64,000 bases of DNA, from the NCBI RefSeq assembly GCF_947493125.1, contig NZ_CANLQB010000007.1, forward strand, positions 304,936 through 368,935. Reading direction: 5' to 3'. The notes beneath the pieces were generated by a model that did not search any database, was not told the origin of the DNA, and was given only the letters and a program-made list of their open reading frames with translations. A program made the position numbers and the translations under genes. Numbering within the stretch: the stretch's first letter is position 1; the number at the start of each line of letters is the position of its first letter. Shown in pieces: positions 16,746 to 24,803 of this stretch. Source of the stretch: an uncultured Roseobacter sp. Lineage in GTDB: Bacteria > Pseudomonadota > Alphaproteobacteria > Rhodobacterales > Rhodobacteraceae.

Positions 16746-18218
16746 CTAGCGCGGCGCCCCGACGGCGCGCCCTGCCCCCTCGGGCCGCGGCATATCCGAC
16801 TGCGCCTCGGCAAAGCGCCGCAGCGCCGCGTCAATCTCCGGATGTGCCTCCGATGGCCGCCGCGTGTCCAGGCTCACGTGCAGCAGAAAATGCTCGCCGG
16901 TCGCCAGAAGGCGATCGCCGTCGCGCATCTCGTGCCACAGGTGCATCTTCTTGCCCCCGCCCCCCAGAACGCGCGTCCGCACCTCGATCACGGTCCCGAC
17001 ATGCGCTTCGTCCAGATGCCGGATATGCGTCTCCGCCGTGAAGTAGCTGCCGCCCGAGGCGATATAAGCCGCATCGCAGCCGATCAGCTCCATGAAGCGG
17101 TCGGTCGCATCCCCGAAGGCCTGCAGATACTTCGCCTCGTTCATGTGCCCGTTGTAGTCCGTCCAGTCGAGCGGGACGGCCCGGCGCACGGTCAGCACAG
17201 GCGCCGCCGGGTCCTGCACGTCGGCTGCGCGCTGGCCCAGCTCATGCCCGGCCCGCAAGGCCCGCTCCTGACCGGCGAGCAGCGCCCCCGCCCCCCAGTC
17301 CCGGGCCTTCAGCGCGCGCAGCATCGCCACCAGATTGGCATCGCGGATCCGCTCCAGCTCCCTGATGTCATACTGCCCGGACTGCGCATCCGATTGCCCG
17401 GCGATCAGATCCACCAGCTCCTCGGTGAACTCCGGCACGTCCATCAGCCGCGTCCAGGGCCATTTCAGCGCGGGCCCGAACTGCGCCATGAAGTGCTTCA
17501 TGCCCGCCTCGCCCCCCGCCACACGATAGGTCTCGAACAGCCCCATCTGCGCCCAGCGCAGGCCGAACCCGTAGCGGATGGCGTCGTCGAGCTCTTCGGT
17601 CGTGGCGATCCCGTCCTTGACCAACCAAAGCGCCTCCCGCCAGACCGCCTCCAGCAAGCGATCCGCCACATGGGCATCGATCTCCCTGGCCAGATGCAGC
17701 GGGTACATCCCGAGCCCCCGCAAAACGTCGCTCGCCTCCGCGACGATCCGGGGCGGATTGGCCGGCGTTGTCACCACCTCCACCAGCGGCAGCAGATAGA
17801 CCGGGTTGAACGGATGGCAGACCATGATCTGGCCAGGGCGCGCCGCGCCGTCCTGCAGCTGTGACGGTTTGAACCCGGAGGTCGACGACCCGATCACCGC
17901 CTCAGGCACGCAGCCATCCTGGATCTCGGTCAGCGTCCGATGCTTGATCTCCAACCGCTCCGGCACGCTCTCCTGCACCCAGCGTGCCCCGTCTACCGCC
18001 TCGGCGATGCTGTCACAGAACCGCAATCGTCCCTCCGCGGGCAGCGCCACGTCCAGCAGCCCCGGCAGCGACCGCCGAGCGTTGTCGATCACAATGCCGA
18101 TCTTGCGCACGGCCTCCGGGTCCGGATCGAAAACCTGCACATCCCAGCCGTTCAGCAGAAACCGCGCGGCCCAGCCGCCGCCGATCACACCGCCACCAAT
18201 CACAGCCCCCGTCGTCAT
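16746..18218 (-). CDS. Carnitine 3-dehydrogenase fused to a betainyl-CoA thioesterase domain
   Basis: 490 residues. The N-terminal ~320 are a 3-hydroxyacyl-CoA-dehydrogenase-like NAD enzyme: Rossmann motif GGGVIGGGWAARFL (8-21), SSTSGF and HPFNPVYLLPLVEVV. The C-terminal ~150 are a hot-dog thioesterase (RRAVPLDWTDYNGHMNEAKY). Known L-carnitine dehydrogenases of Rhizobiales and relatives have this fusion: carnitine is oxidised to 3-dehydrocarnitine, a BKACE enzyme makes betainyl-CoA, and the thioesterase frees glycine betaine. The BKACE gene lies two genes upstream on the same strand, which supports this role. Confidence 0.9.
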   Translation of the reverse strand: MTTGAVIGGGVIGGGWAARFLLNGWDVQVFDPDPEAVRKIGIVIDNARRSLPGLLDVALPAEGRLRFCDSIAEAVDGARWVQESVPERLEIKHRTLTEIQDGCVPEAVIGSSTSGFKPSQLQDGAARPGQIMVCHPFNPVYLLPLVEVVTTPANPPRIVAEASDVLRGLGMYPLHLAREIDAHVADRLLEAVWREALWLVKDGIATTEELDDAIRYGFGLRWAQMGLFETYRVAGGEAGMKHFMAQFGPALKWPWTRLMDVPEFTEELVDLIAGQSDAQSGQYDIRELERIRDANLVAMLRALKARDWGAGALLAGQERALRAGHELGQRAADVQDPAAPVLTVRRAVPLDWTDYNGHMNEAKYLQAFGDATDRFMELIGCDAAYIASGGSYFTAETHIRHLDEAHVGTVIEVRTRVLGGGGKKMHLWHEMRDGDRLLATGEHFLLHVSLDTRRPSEAHPEIDAALRRFAEAQSDMPRPEGAGRAVGAPR

Positions 18219-18802
18219 GGTCCGATCTCCTGCAACCCGGTGATGTCGTAGCCGTTGAACGCCATGATCTCGCGCGCCGCCACGCGACGGTCGGCGCGCA
18301 GATCCGCGCTTCGGTTCAAGATCCAGCCCATCTCGCCGGAGGGTGTCCCGATCACCGCCGTGCGGGCGTCCTCATCCATCCACAAAACCCAGAGCGCACG
18401 ATCCGGCAGATCGAGATCTGGGCTGACCAGCTGCAGCCGCCCGCGCGGATCAACCTCGACAGGTGTCGCCGCCCTCACCTGCGCGCCGCACCGCACCACC
18501 AGTTGCGGAGCCGCATCGGCAAGGCGCGCCTCCCACCGCTGATCGCCGCAGCCGGGAAAGAGCGGCGTGGGATAGGCCTCGATGACCTGCCAGGTCCCCG
18601 AAAAGGCCTCGGGCGAAAACCTGGTCGTGGCCGCGATCGGCACCGAGCTGTCCCGAAACCCGGTCTCAGGCGCCGGGGCGCACGCCACCAAGCCTGCCGC
18701 ACAAAGGTAAACAAACCGCGCCCGCAGCGTGCGCCGCGCACCGACGCAATACCGACGCAATACCGACGTGATACCGACACGCAAACCGACGCCCGTCATC
18801 AT
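18215..18802 (-). CDS. Lipocalin-family lipoprotein
   Basis: 195 residues. A long N-terminal extension leads to a lipoprotein signal with lipobox LVAC (Cys about 40). A lipocalin/Blc-like fold follows (FSGTWQVIEAYPTPLFPGC, VLWMDEDARTAVIGTPSG, GYDITGLQ). It overlaps both neighbours by ATGA junctions, so it is locked into the carnitine operon. Its role there is unknown; a periplasmic or outer-membrane ligand carrier is possible. The N-terminal 20 codons are built on an 11-bp tandem repeat, so the true start may be further in. Confidence 0.7.
   Translation of the reverse strand: MMTGVGLRVGITSVLRRYCVGARRTLRARFVYLCAAGLVACAPAPETGFRDSSVPIAATTRFSPEAFSGTWQVIEAYPTPLFPGCGDQRWEARLADAAPQLVVRCGAQVRAATPVEVDPRGRLQLVSPDLDLPDRALWVLWMDEDARTAVIGTPSGEMGWILNRSADLRADRRVAAREIMAFNGYDITGLQEIGP
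18738..18793 (+). repeat. 11-bp imperfect tandem repeat
   Basis: About five copies of ACCGACGCAAT-like units, the first two identical and the later ones diverged, lie within the proposed 5' end of the lipocalin gene. Copy-number change would alter the length or frame of its N-terminus. Confidence 0.7.
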
Positions 18803-19713
18803 GTGCCGAGGGCCCGTTTTTGCAGCCCCAGTTTCTCACGCACCTGCGCCGGTCCGATGACCCGCGCGCCCATGTTCTCTATGATGCTAGAGGCGCGCTC
18901 GACGAGCTGCCAGTTCTCGGCAAGCTCCCCTTTTCCCAGCCAGAGGTTGTCTTCCAGCCCGACCCGCACGTGGCCCCCTGCCAGCACCGCCGCCGCCACA
19001 TAGGCCATCTGGTCGCGCCCCAATGAAAAGGCCGAAAACGTCCAGTCGTCCGGCACGTTGTTCACCATCGCCATGAAGGTGTTGAGATCATTGGGCGCGC
19101 CCCAGGGCACCCCCATGCAGAGCTGCACCAGCGCGGGCGCCTCCAGCACCCCATCGGACACCAGTTGCTTGGCATACCACAGATGACCGGTGTCAAATGC
19201 CTCGATTTCCGGCTTCACCCCGAGCTCAGTCATTTTCCGCCCCATGGCCGTCAACATCCCGGGCGTGTTGGTCATCACGTAATCGGCCTCCGCGAAATTC
19301 ATCGTGCCGCAATCGAGCGTGCAGATCTCCGGCAGGCATTCCGCCACATGCGCCACCCGCGCGCTGGCCCCGATCATATCGGTGCCCGCCGCGTTCAGCG
19401 GCAATGGCTGTTCCGGGTCGCCAAAGACCATGTCGCCGCCCATACCCGCCGTCAGGTTCAAAACCACATCGACGTCAGCCGCGCGGATACGATCCGTAAC
19501 CTCCCGATAATATTCTAGCTTTCGGCTCGGCGCCCCGCTCTCGGGGTCGCGCACATGGCAATGTACGATGGCCGCCCCCGCCTTGGCCGCCGCGATGGCG
19601 CTCTCCGCGATGGCTTTGGGAGAGCGCGGCACATGCGGACTGCGCTCCTGTGTCCCCCCTGATCCCGTCACCGCGCAGGTGATGAAGACTTCCTTCGTCA
19701 TGCTCAAAGGCAT
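18799..19713 (-). CDS. BKACE (DUF849) enzyme, probable 3-dehydrocarnitine cleavage
   Basis: 304 residues of beta-keto acid cleavage enzyme, which condenses a beta-keto acid with acetyl-CoA to give acetoacetate and a new acyl-CoA. Metal-binding HCHVRDP is near residue 52 and the conserved GGHVRVGLEDN near 250; the ITCAVTGSGG start is typical. Position in an operon with the carnitine dehydrogenase-thioesterase fusion points to 3-dehydrocarnitine as substrate. The frame opens with MPLSMTKEV; MTKEV is an alternative start four codons in. Confidence 0.9.
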   Translation of the reverse strand: MPLSMTKEVFITCAVTGSGGTQERSPHVPRSPKAIAESAIAAAKAGAAIVHCHVRDPESGAPSRKLEYYREVTDRIRAADVDVVLNLTAGMGGDMVFGDPEQPLPLNAAGTDMIGASARVAHVAECLPEICTLDCGTMNFAEADYVMTNTPGMLTAMGRKMTELGVKPEIEAFDTGHLWYAKQLVSDGVLEAPALVQLCMGVPWGAPNDLNTFMAMVNNVPDDWTFSAFSLGRDQMAYVAAAVLAGGHVRVGLEDNLWLGKGELAENWQLVERASSIIENMGARVIGPAQVREKLGLQKRALGT

Positions 19714-19812
19714 CTGGCGACCTCCCCTGTCTGCGCGGCCGGCTTTCGCACACGAAACCCCCGCGATGTCGCGATACGACCCCCGATCGGCGCCCGGCGC
19801 AAGCCCGATCCG

Positions 19813-20856
19813 TCAGTAAGGCATGGGATGCTGGCGATGCGCTGCGGAAATCTCATCCAGCACGGCATCCTCAAGGTCGAGGTCAATCGCGCCAAGACAG
19901 GTTTCCAGCTGATCCATCGTCGTGGATCCAAAAATGATGGAGCCCATGAAAGGCCGCGTCTTGCACCAGGCCAGCGCCATCTGCACCGGGTCCAGCCCAT
20001 GGCGCGCGGCGATCTCCAGATAGGCCTGCACCGCCTCGAAGGCCCGGTCGGTCTTGCGCCTGCCCAGATCGCCATTGAGAGACATGCGTGATTTCTCGGG
20101 CACCGCCCCGTCCTGATACTTGCCTGTCAGAAGCCCGGCGGCCAGCGGCGAAAAGGCAAGCAGAGGGACATCCTCCTGAACGCTCATCTCGGCCATATCG
20201 GTGTCGAAAAGCCTGCACAGCAAGGAATATTCATTCTGCACCGACGCCACCCGCGGCCCGCCCACGCGCTCTGCCGCCTCCATCCACTTCACCGTACCCC
20301 AGGCGCTTTCGTTGCTCAGCCCGAAGGCGCGGATCGTCCCGCGTTTGACCTCGTCCTGCAGCGCCCCAAGGGCATCCTCCATATGCGCTTGCGTGTCCAG
20401 CATCAGTTGGCTGGACGGATCATAGGTCCAATTCTTGCGGAACATGTAGCTGCCGCGATTGGGCCAGTGAAACTGATAGAGATCGATGTAATCGGTCTTC
20501 AACCGACGCAGCGACCCCTCGACCGCCTCGGCAATGGTCTGCGAGGATATCGGCGCGCCCTCCCGCACCGCCGCCTGCCCCTCACCCGCATGCTTGGTGG
20601 CCAGAATGACATCCCCCCGGCGCATGTCCCGCTCGAACCAGAGGCCGATGATCCGCTCCGTGCGGCCAACCGTTTCGGCACTCACCGGGTTCACCGGATA
20701 TATCTCGGCGGTGTCGATGAAGTTGATCCCCGCGTCCAGGGCCCGGTCGATCTGATCATGTGCCTCTTCCGCCGTGTTTTGCGTGCCCCAGGTCATGGAG
20801 CCCAGGCAAAACTCCGACACCTCGATCTGCGTCCGCCCTAGCCGGTTCATCTTCAT
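19813..20856 (-). CDS. Aldo/keto reductase, Tas-like
   Basis: 347-residue NADPH-dependent TIM-barrel oxidoreductase. Catalytic residues are in GINFIDTAEIYPV (Asp, Tyr) and VILATKHAG (Lys), with His in DLYQFHWPNR. The C-terminal cofactor-binding block is GSIIFGSTTMDQLETCLGAID. Length and the PVNPVSAETVGRTERIIG insertion match the Tas/YghZ subgroup. ATG 20856 (MKMNRLGRTQ) follows GAGAGG; a GTG seven codons upstream is less likely. It lies 99 bases upstream of the BKACE gene on the same strand and could share its transcript. Confidence 0.9.
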   Translation of the reverse strand: MKMNRLGRTQIEVSEFCLGSMTWGTQNTAEEAHDQIDRALDAGINFIDTAEIYPVNPVSAETVGRTERIIGLWFERDMRRGDVILATKHAGEGQAAVREGAPISSQTIAEAVEGSLRRLKTDYIDLYQFHWPNRGSYMFRKNWTYDPSSQLMLDTQAHMEDALGALQDEVKRGTIRAFGLSNESAWGTVKWMEAAERVGGPRVASVQNEYSLLCRLFDTDMAEMSVQEDVPLLAFSPLAAGLLTGKYQDGAVPEKSRMSLNGDLGRRKTDRAFEAVQAYLEIAARHGLDPVQMALAWCKTRPFMGSIIFGSTTMDQLETCLGAIDLDLEDAVLDEISAAHRQHPMPY

Positions 20857-21025
20857 TGTGGTGGTCCTCTCGTTCACAACCGGGTCACACTACCTGCACC
20901 GGCGCATGCTGCAAGCCGGTTTCGCGCGGTGCAACATCGCCGTTCAGGATCAAGTCCGCGTGACGGTGTTGGAAAGCGCGCGCGGCGGCCTATCTGAGGC
21001 AGGGGACGCAAGGAGACAGGCATCC

Positions 21026-21622
21026 ATGGCGCTTCTTCTGTCACGACGCTTCTTTGTCGCCGCCGGGCTGGCCAGTTGGGCGACAGCCGGAGGCGCAGCC
21101 AGCCAACGCTACGACCTCGTGAGCGCGCGCTCCCGGGTCGCCTTTCTCTTCGACTTCAGCGGCGCGACCCAGACCGGCACCGTGCCTGTAAGCGCGGCGG
21201 ACATCCGCGTCGATACCGCCAACCTGACCCGCTCCAGCGCCGATGTGACAGCCGATGTGCGCGGGGCCCGAACCGGCATGGTGTTCATCACGCAGGCGCT
21301 GCTCAGCCCCTCGGTGCTCGATGCGCAGAACCATCCAATGGTGCGCTACCGGTCGACCCGCGTGCGTTTGGGCCGCGACGGGCGCATTTCCGAAGGCGCC
21401 CGCATCGACGGGGAGCTGACCCTGCGCGGCGTCACGCGCCCGTTGAGCCTCGATGCCAGCCTGACCCGACCGCCAGGCTCTGCGCCGGACGATCTCTCCG
21501 TCCTGACCATCCGCCTCACCGGCACGCTCAGCCGCTCGGCCTTCGGCGCTATTGGCTATCCCAAACTGGTCGCCGACCCGGTCGATCTCGACATCAGCGC
21601 GGAAATCCAGCGCCGCAGCTAA
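21026..21622 (+). CDS. YceI-family periplasmic protein
   Basis: 198 residues with a twin-arginine-like signal (SRRFFVAAGLA at about 6-16), then the YceI lipid-binding beta-barrel: YDLVSARSRVAFLF, TGTVPVSAADIRVD, and DGELTLRGVTRPLSLDA. YceI proteins bind isoprenoid-like lipids in a hydrophobic barrel. ATG 21026 follows AGGAGACAGG. The MFS gene follows 66 bases later. Role in this organism unknown. Confidence 0.85.
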   Translation: MALLLSRRFFVAAGLASWATAGGAASQRYDLVSARSRVAFLFDFSGATQTGTVPVSAADIRVDTANLTRSSADVTADVRGARTGMVFITQALLSPSVLDAQNHPMVRYRSTRVRLGRDGRISEGARIDGELTLRGVTRPLSLDASLTRPPGSAPDDLSVLTIRLTGTLSRSAFGAIGYPKLVADPVDLDISAEIQRRS

Positions 21623-21688
21623 AAACGACGCGAGTTTGTCGAATAACTGCAAGGTGCCGCCGACCAGGCTGTTAGGTCTGCCTGCACC

Positions 21689-22918
21689 ATGCGCCTGCTC
21701 ATCTCCTTCGCCGCCCTGTTCCTGTCGGTGCTTCTGCTGCAACTGTCCTCGGGTGGCGTCGGACCGCTCGATGCACTGTCCGGCCTGGCCTTGGGGTTCA
21801 GCAAACAGGACATCGGTCTGCTCGGATCCGCGCATTTCCTGGGCTTTTTCATCGGCTGCTGGTGGGCGCCGCGCCTGATGGGCAGCGTCGGTCATTCCCG
21901 CGCCTTCGCCGCGTTCACCGCCGCAGGTGCCATCGGTCTGATGAGCCATATGCTGGTGGTCGACCCCTACGCCTGGGCGGTGATGCGGATCGCCTCCGGC
22001 GTTTGCGTCGCGGGGTGCTACACGGTCATCGAAGCCTGGCTGCAGGCCAAGGTCACCAATCAGACCCGCGGGCGCACGCTCGGCGTCTACCGGATCGTCG
22101 ATATGACCGGCTCCATCGCGGCCCAGATGATGATCGGCATCCTGGAGCCCGCGAGCTACGTCTCCTACAATCTCCTGGCGATCATCTGCTGCGCGGCACT
22201 GTTGCCGCTGACCCTCACAACCGTCCGCCAACCCGAGACCCCTGCTTCGCCCAGACTGCGACCGCGCCTCGCACACGAGCGCTCACCCCTGGCAGCGGCG
22301 GCTGTCGTTGTTGCCGCCCTGTCAAGTTCCTCCTTCCGGATGGTCGGGCCGGTCTACGGCCAGGAGGTGGGGCTGACCGTCGACCAGATCGCCTATTTCC
22401 TGTCCGCCTTCGTGCTCGGCGGTGCGCTGGCGCAATATCCGGTGGGATGGCTGGCCGACCGATACGATCGTCGGCGCGTTCTGATCTGGCTCTCCATCGC
22501 GGCCATCATCAGCTCTGCCATCACGATCTCCGCGGCCGGTCTCGGCACGCTCGGGATCATGCTGACAGCTGGGCTGTTCGGGCTGACCACCTTTCCGATC
22601 TACTCCGTCGCCGCGGCGCATGCCCATGATTTCGCAAGCGACGAGGAGCGGGTCGAGCTGTCCGCGGCCCTGATGTTCTATTTCGCCCTGGGCGCCATCG
22701 CCGCGCCCTATACCGCGTCGCTGCTCATCGACCGCTATGGTCCGGCGGCGCTCTTTGTCTTGATGGCAGTGGGCCACGCCCTTCTGGTCGTCTTCGGGCT
22801 GACGCGGATGCGCGCGCGCCCGGCGCCGGAGGAACGCACGAAATACACATACGCACCGCGCACCTCCTTCACCATCGGGCGCCTGCTCCGCCGCAGCCGT
22901 GATCCCGGCGAGGACTAA
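21689..22918 (+). CDS. MFS transporter
   Basis: 409 residues with 12 expected transmembrane helices. It has the family motif GWLADRYDRRRVL between helices 8 and 9 and the GRTLGVYRIVDMTGS block in the N-terminal half. It resembles the small-molecule efflux group of COG0477 (YcaD/YfkF-like). Substrate unknown. The cytoplasmic C-terminal tail is short and basic. Confidence 0.85.
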   Translation: MRLLISFAALFLSVLLLQLSSGGVGPLDALSGLALGFSKQDIGLLGSAHFLGFFIGCWWAPRLMGSVGHSRAFAAFTAAGAIGLMSHMLVVDPYAWAVMRIASGVCVAGCYTVIEAWLQAKVTNQTRGRTLGVYRIVDMTGSIAAQMMIGILEPASYVSYNLLAIICCAALLPLTLTTVRQPETPASPRLRPRLAHERSPLAAAAVVVAALSSSSFRMVGPVYGQEVGLTVDQIAYFLSAFVLGGALAQYPVGWLADRYDRRRVLIWLSIAAIISSAITISAAGLGTLGIMLTAGLFGLTTFPIYSVAAAHAHDFASDEERVELSAALMFYFALGAIAAPYTASLLIDRYGPAALFVLMAVGHALLVVFGLTRMRARPAPEERTKYTYAPRTSFTIGRLLRRSRDPGED

Positions 22919-23008
22919 CCGGTACAGCACCGACGGCCATTTCCCCGTGGCCCTTGCGGGCAAGCTGCGATAGACGAGGCCAAACTGTCTGAATACACGA
23001 GGCTCCTG

Positions 23009-24730
23009 ATGGCGCGTCACCTGATCACATCCGCCATTCCTTACATCAACGGGATCAAGCATCTGGGCAATCTGGTGGGCAGCCAGCTGCCGGCCGATTT
23101 GTTCGCACGCTACCAGCGCGCGCGCGGCCATGAGGTGCTTTTTCTCTGCGCAACCGATGAACACGGCACCCCGGCGGAACTGGCGGCCGCCAAAGCGGGC
23201 AAGCCCGTCGCCGACTACTGTGCCGAAATGCACGCGGTCCAAGCCGAAATCGCCCGGGGCTTTCGGCTGTCGTTTGATCACTTCGGGCGCTCCTCGAGCC
23301 CGCAGAACCACGCACTGACCCAGCATTTCGCCGGACGGCTGGCCGAGGCCGGGCTGATCCGCGAGGTGGTTGAAAAACAGGTCTATTCGGTCAAGGACGG
23401 TCGGTTTCTGCCGGATCGCTACATCGAGGGCACCTGCCCCAACTGCGGCTACGACAAGGCCCGCGGCGACCAGTGCGAGAACTGTACCAAGCAACTCGAT
23501 CCGACGGATCTGATCGACGCGCGATCCGCGATTTCCGGTGCGACGGAGCTGGAAGTACGGGACACCAAACATCTCTACCTGCGACAGTCCGCCCTGAAAG
23601 ATCAGCTCGACACCTGGATCGACTCCAAGACCGATTGGCCGGTTCTGACCACCTCGATCGCAAAGAAATGGCTGCATGATGGCGAGGGGCTGCGGGATCG
23701 CGGGATCACCCGCGACCTCGATTGGGGCATCCCGGTCCGGAAGGGGGATGCCGATTGGCCGGGCATGGAGGACAAGGTCTTCTATGTCTGGTTCGATGCG
23801 CCCATCGAATACATCGCCTGCGCGGGCGAATGGGCCGAGGCGAATGGGTTGTCCGAGGAGGACTGGCAGCGGTGGTGGCGGATGGACAAGGGCGCCGATG
23901 ACGTGCGCTACACGCAATTCATGGGCAAGGACAACGTGCCGTTTCACACGCTCAGCTTTCCCGCAACCCTGATCGGCTCGGGTGAACCGTGGAAGATGGT
24001 CGATCATCTCAAGTCGTTCAACTACCTGAACTACGATGGTGGACAATTCTCGACATCGCAGGGCCGGGGCATCTTCATGGATCAGGCCCTCGAGATCCTG
24101 CCTGCCGACTATTGGCGCTGGTGGCTGCTCAGCCACGCACCGGAGAGCAGCGATTCCGAATTTACCTGGGAGAACTTCCAAAGCGCCGTCAACAAGGACC
24201 TTGCGGACGTGCTGGGCAATTTCATCAGCCGCATCACCAAGTTCTGCAGCTCGAAGTTCGGCGAAGTGGTACCGGGCGGCGCGGGCTATGGGGAGCCCGA
24301 AACGGCGGCCATCAGCGAGATCGAAACGCGTCTGAAGCGCTACGAGGCGCAGATGGAGGCGATGGAGGTCCGGAAATCAGCGCAGGAATTGCGTGCGATC
24401 TGGGTGTGCGGTAACGAATATCTGCAGACCGTGGCGCCATGGACAACTTTCAAGACAGATCCCGAAGCAGCCGCAGCACAAACGCGGTTGGGCCTGAACA
24501 TGGCGCATCTGTTTGCGGTTCTGTCGGCGCCATTTCTGCCGGACGCCAGCCAAAAGATCTTGGCCAGTCTAAACGTCGACAAGCCCATCTGGCCGGATGA
24601 CCCCACCACTTTTCTTGATCGGCTCGGCCCAGGCCATACTTTTGCAGTTCCGGAGGTTCTCTTCGCAAAGATCAGCGATGAGGACCGCGAGGCTTGGCAG
24701 GAGCGGTTCTCAGGACAACGCACGGGCTAA
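23009..24730 (+). CDS. metG: Methionyl-tRNA synthetase
   Basis: 573 residues, complete. The HIGH-like motif is KHLGN near residue 17. A zinc knuckle lies around [17 protein letters not shown] (about 143-159). The KMSKS-equivalent reads [10 protein letters not shown] near 345, a form I know from other alphaproteobacterial MetG proteins. The anticodon-binding helical domain ends the protein; there is no C-terminal dimerisation domain. Single gene, convergent with the chemoreceptor gene. Confidence 0.95.
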   Translation: MARHLITSAIPYINGIKHLGNLVGSQLPADLFARYQRARGHEVLFLCATDEHGTPAELAAAKAGKPVADYCAEMHAVQAEIARGFRLSFDHFGRSSSPQNHALTQHFAGRLAEAGLIREVVEKQVYSVKDGRFLPDRYIEGTCPNCGYDKARGDQCENCTKQLDPTDLIDARSAISGATELEVRDTKHLYLRQSALKDQLDTWIDSKTDWPVLTTSIAKKWLHDGEGLRDRGITRDLDWGIPVRKGDADWPGMEDKVFYVWFDAPIEYIACAGEWAEANGLSEEDWQRWWRMDKGADDVRYTQFMGKDNVPFHTLSFPATLIGSGEPWKMVDHLKSFNYLNYDGGQFSTSQGRGIFMDQALEILPADYWRWWLLSHAPESSDSEFTWENFQSAVNKDLADVLGNFISRITKFCSSKFGEVVPGGAGYGEPETAAISEIETRLKRYEAQMEAMEVRKSAQELRAIWVCGNEYLQTVAPWTTFKTDPEAAAAQTRLGLNMAHLFAVLSAPFLPDASQKILASLNVDKPIWPDDPTTFLDRLGPGHTFAVPEVLFAKISDEDREAWQERFSGQRTG

Positions 24731-24803
24731 AACACACACCGACCGATGACATCGTCTCGGCGATCGCGGCCGCGACACTCTCGTTTAGCCCGGCTTTTGA
24801 AGA

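Noticed and set aside
22322..24181. A 619-codon frame opposite the MFS and metG genes
   Set aside because: It lies wholly antisense to two well-recognised genes and has no domain.
23009..24730. Altered KMSKS motif in MetG (FSTSQG) as a sign of a non-functional enzyme
   Set aside because: This form is normal in alphaproteobacterial MetG proteins as far as I know, and the rest of the protein is complete.
24724..24792. Terminator between metG and the chemoreceptor
   Set aside because: Short matching arms (CGGGCTAAA and TTTAGCCCG) are about 50 bases apart, too far for a reliable intrinsic terminator.
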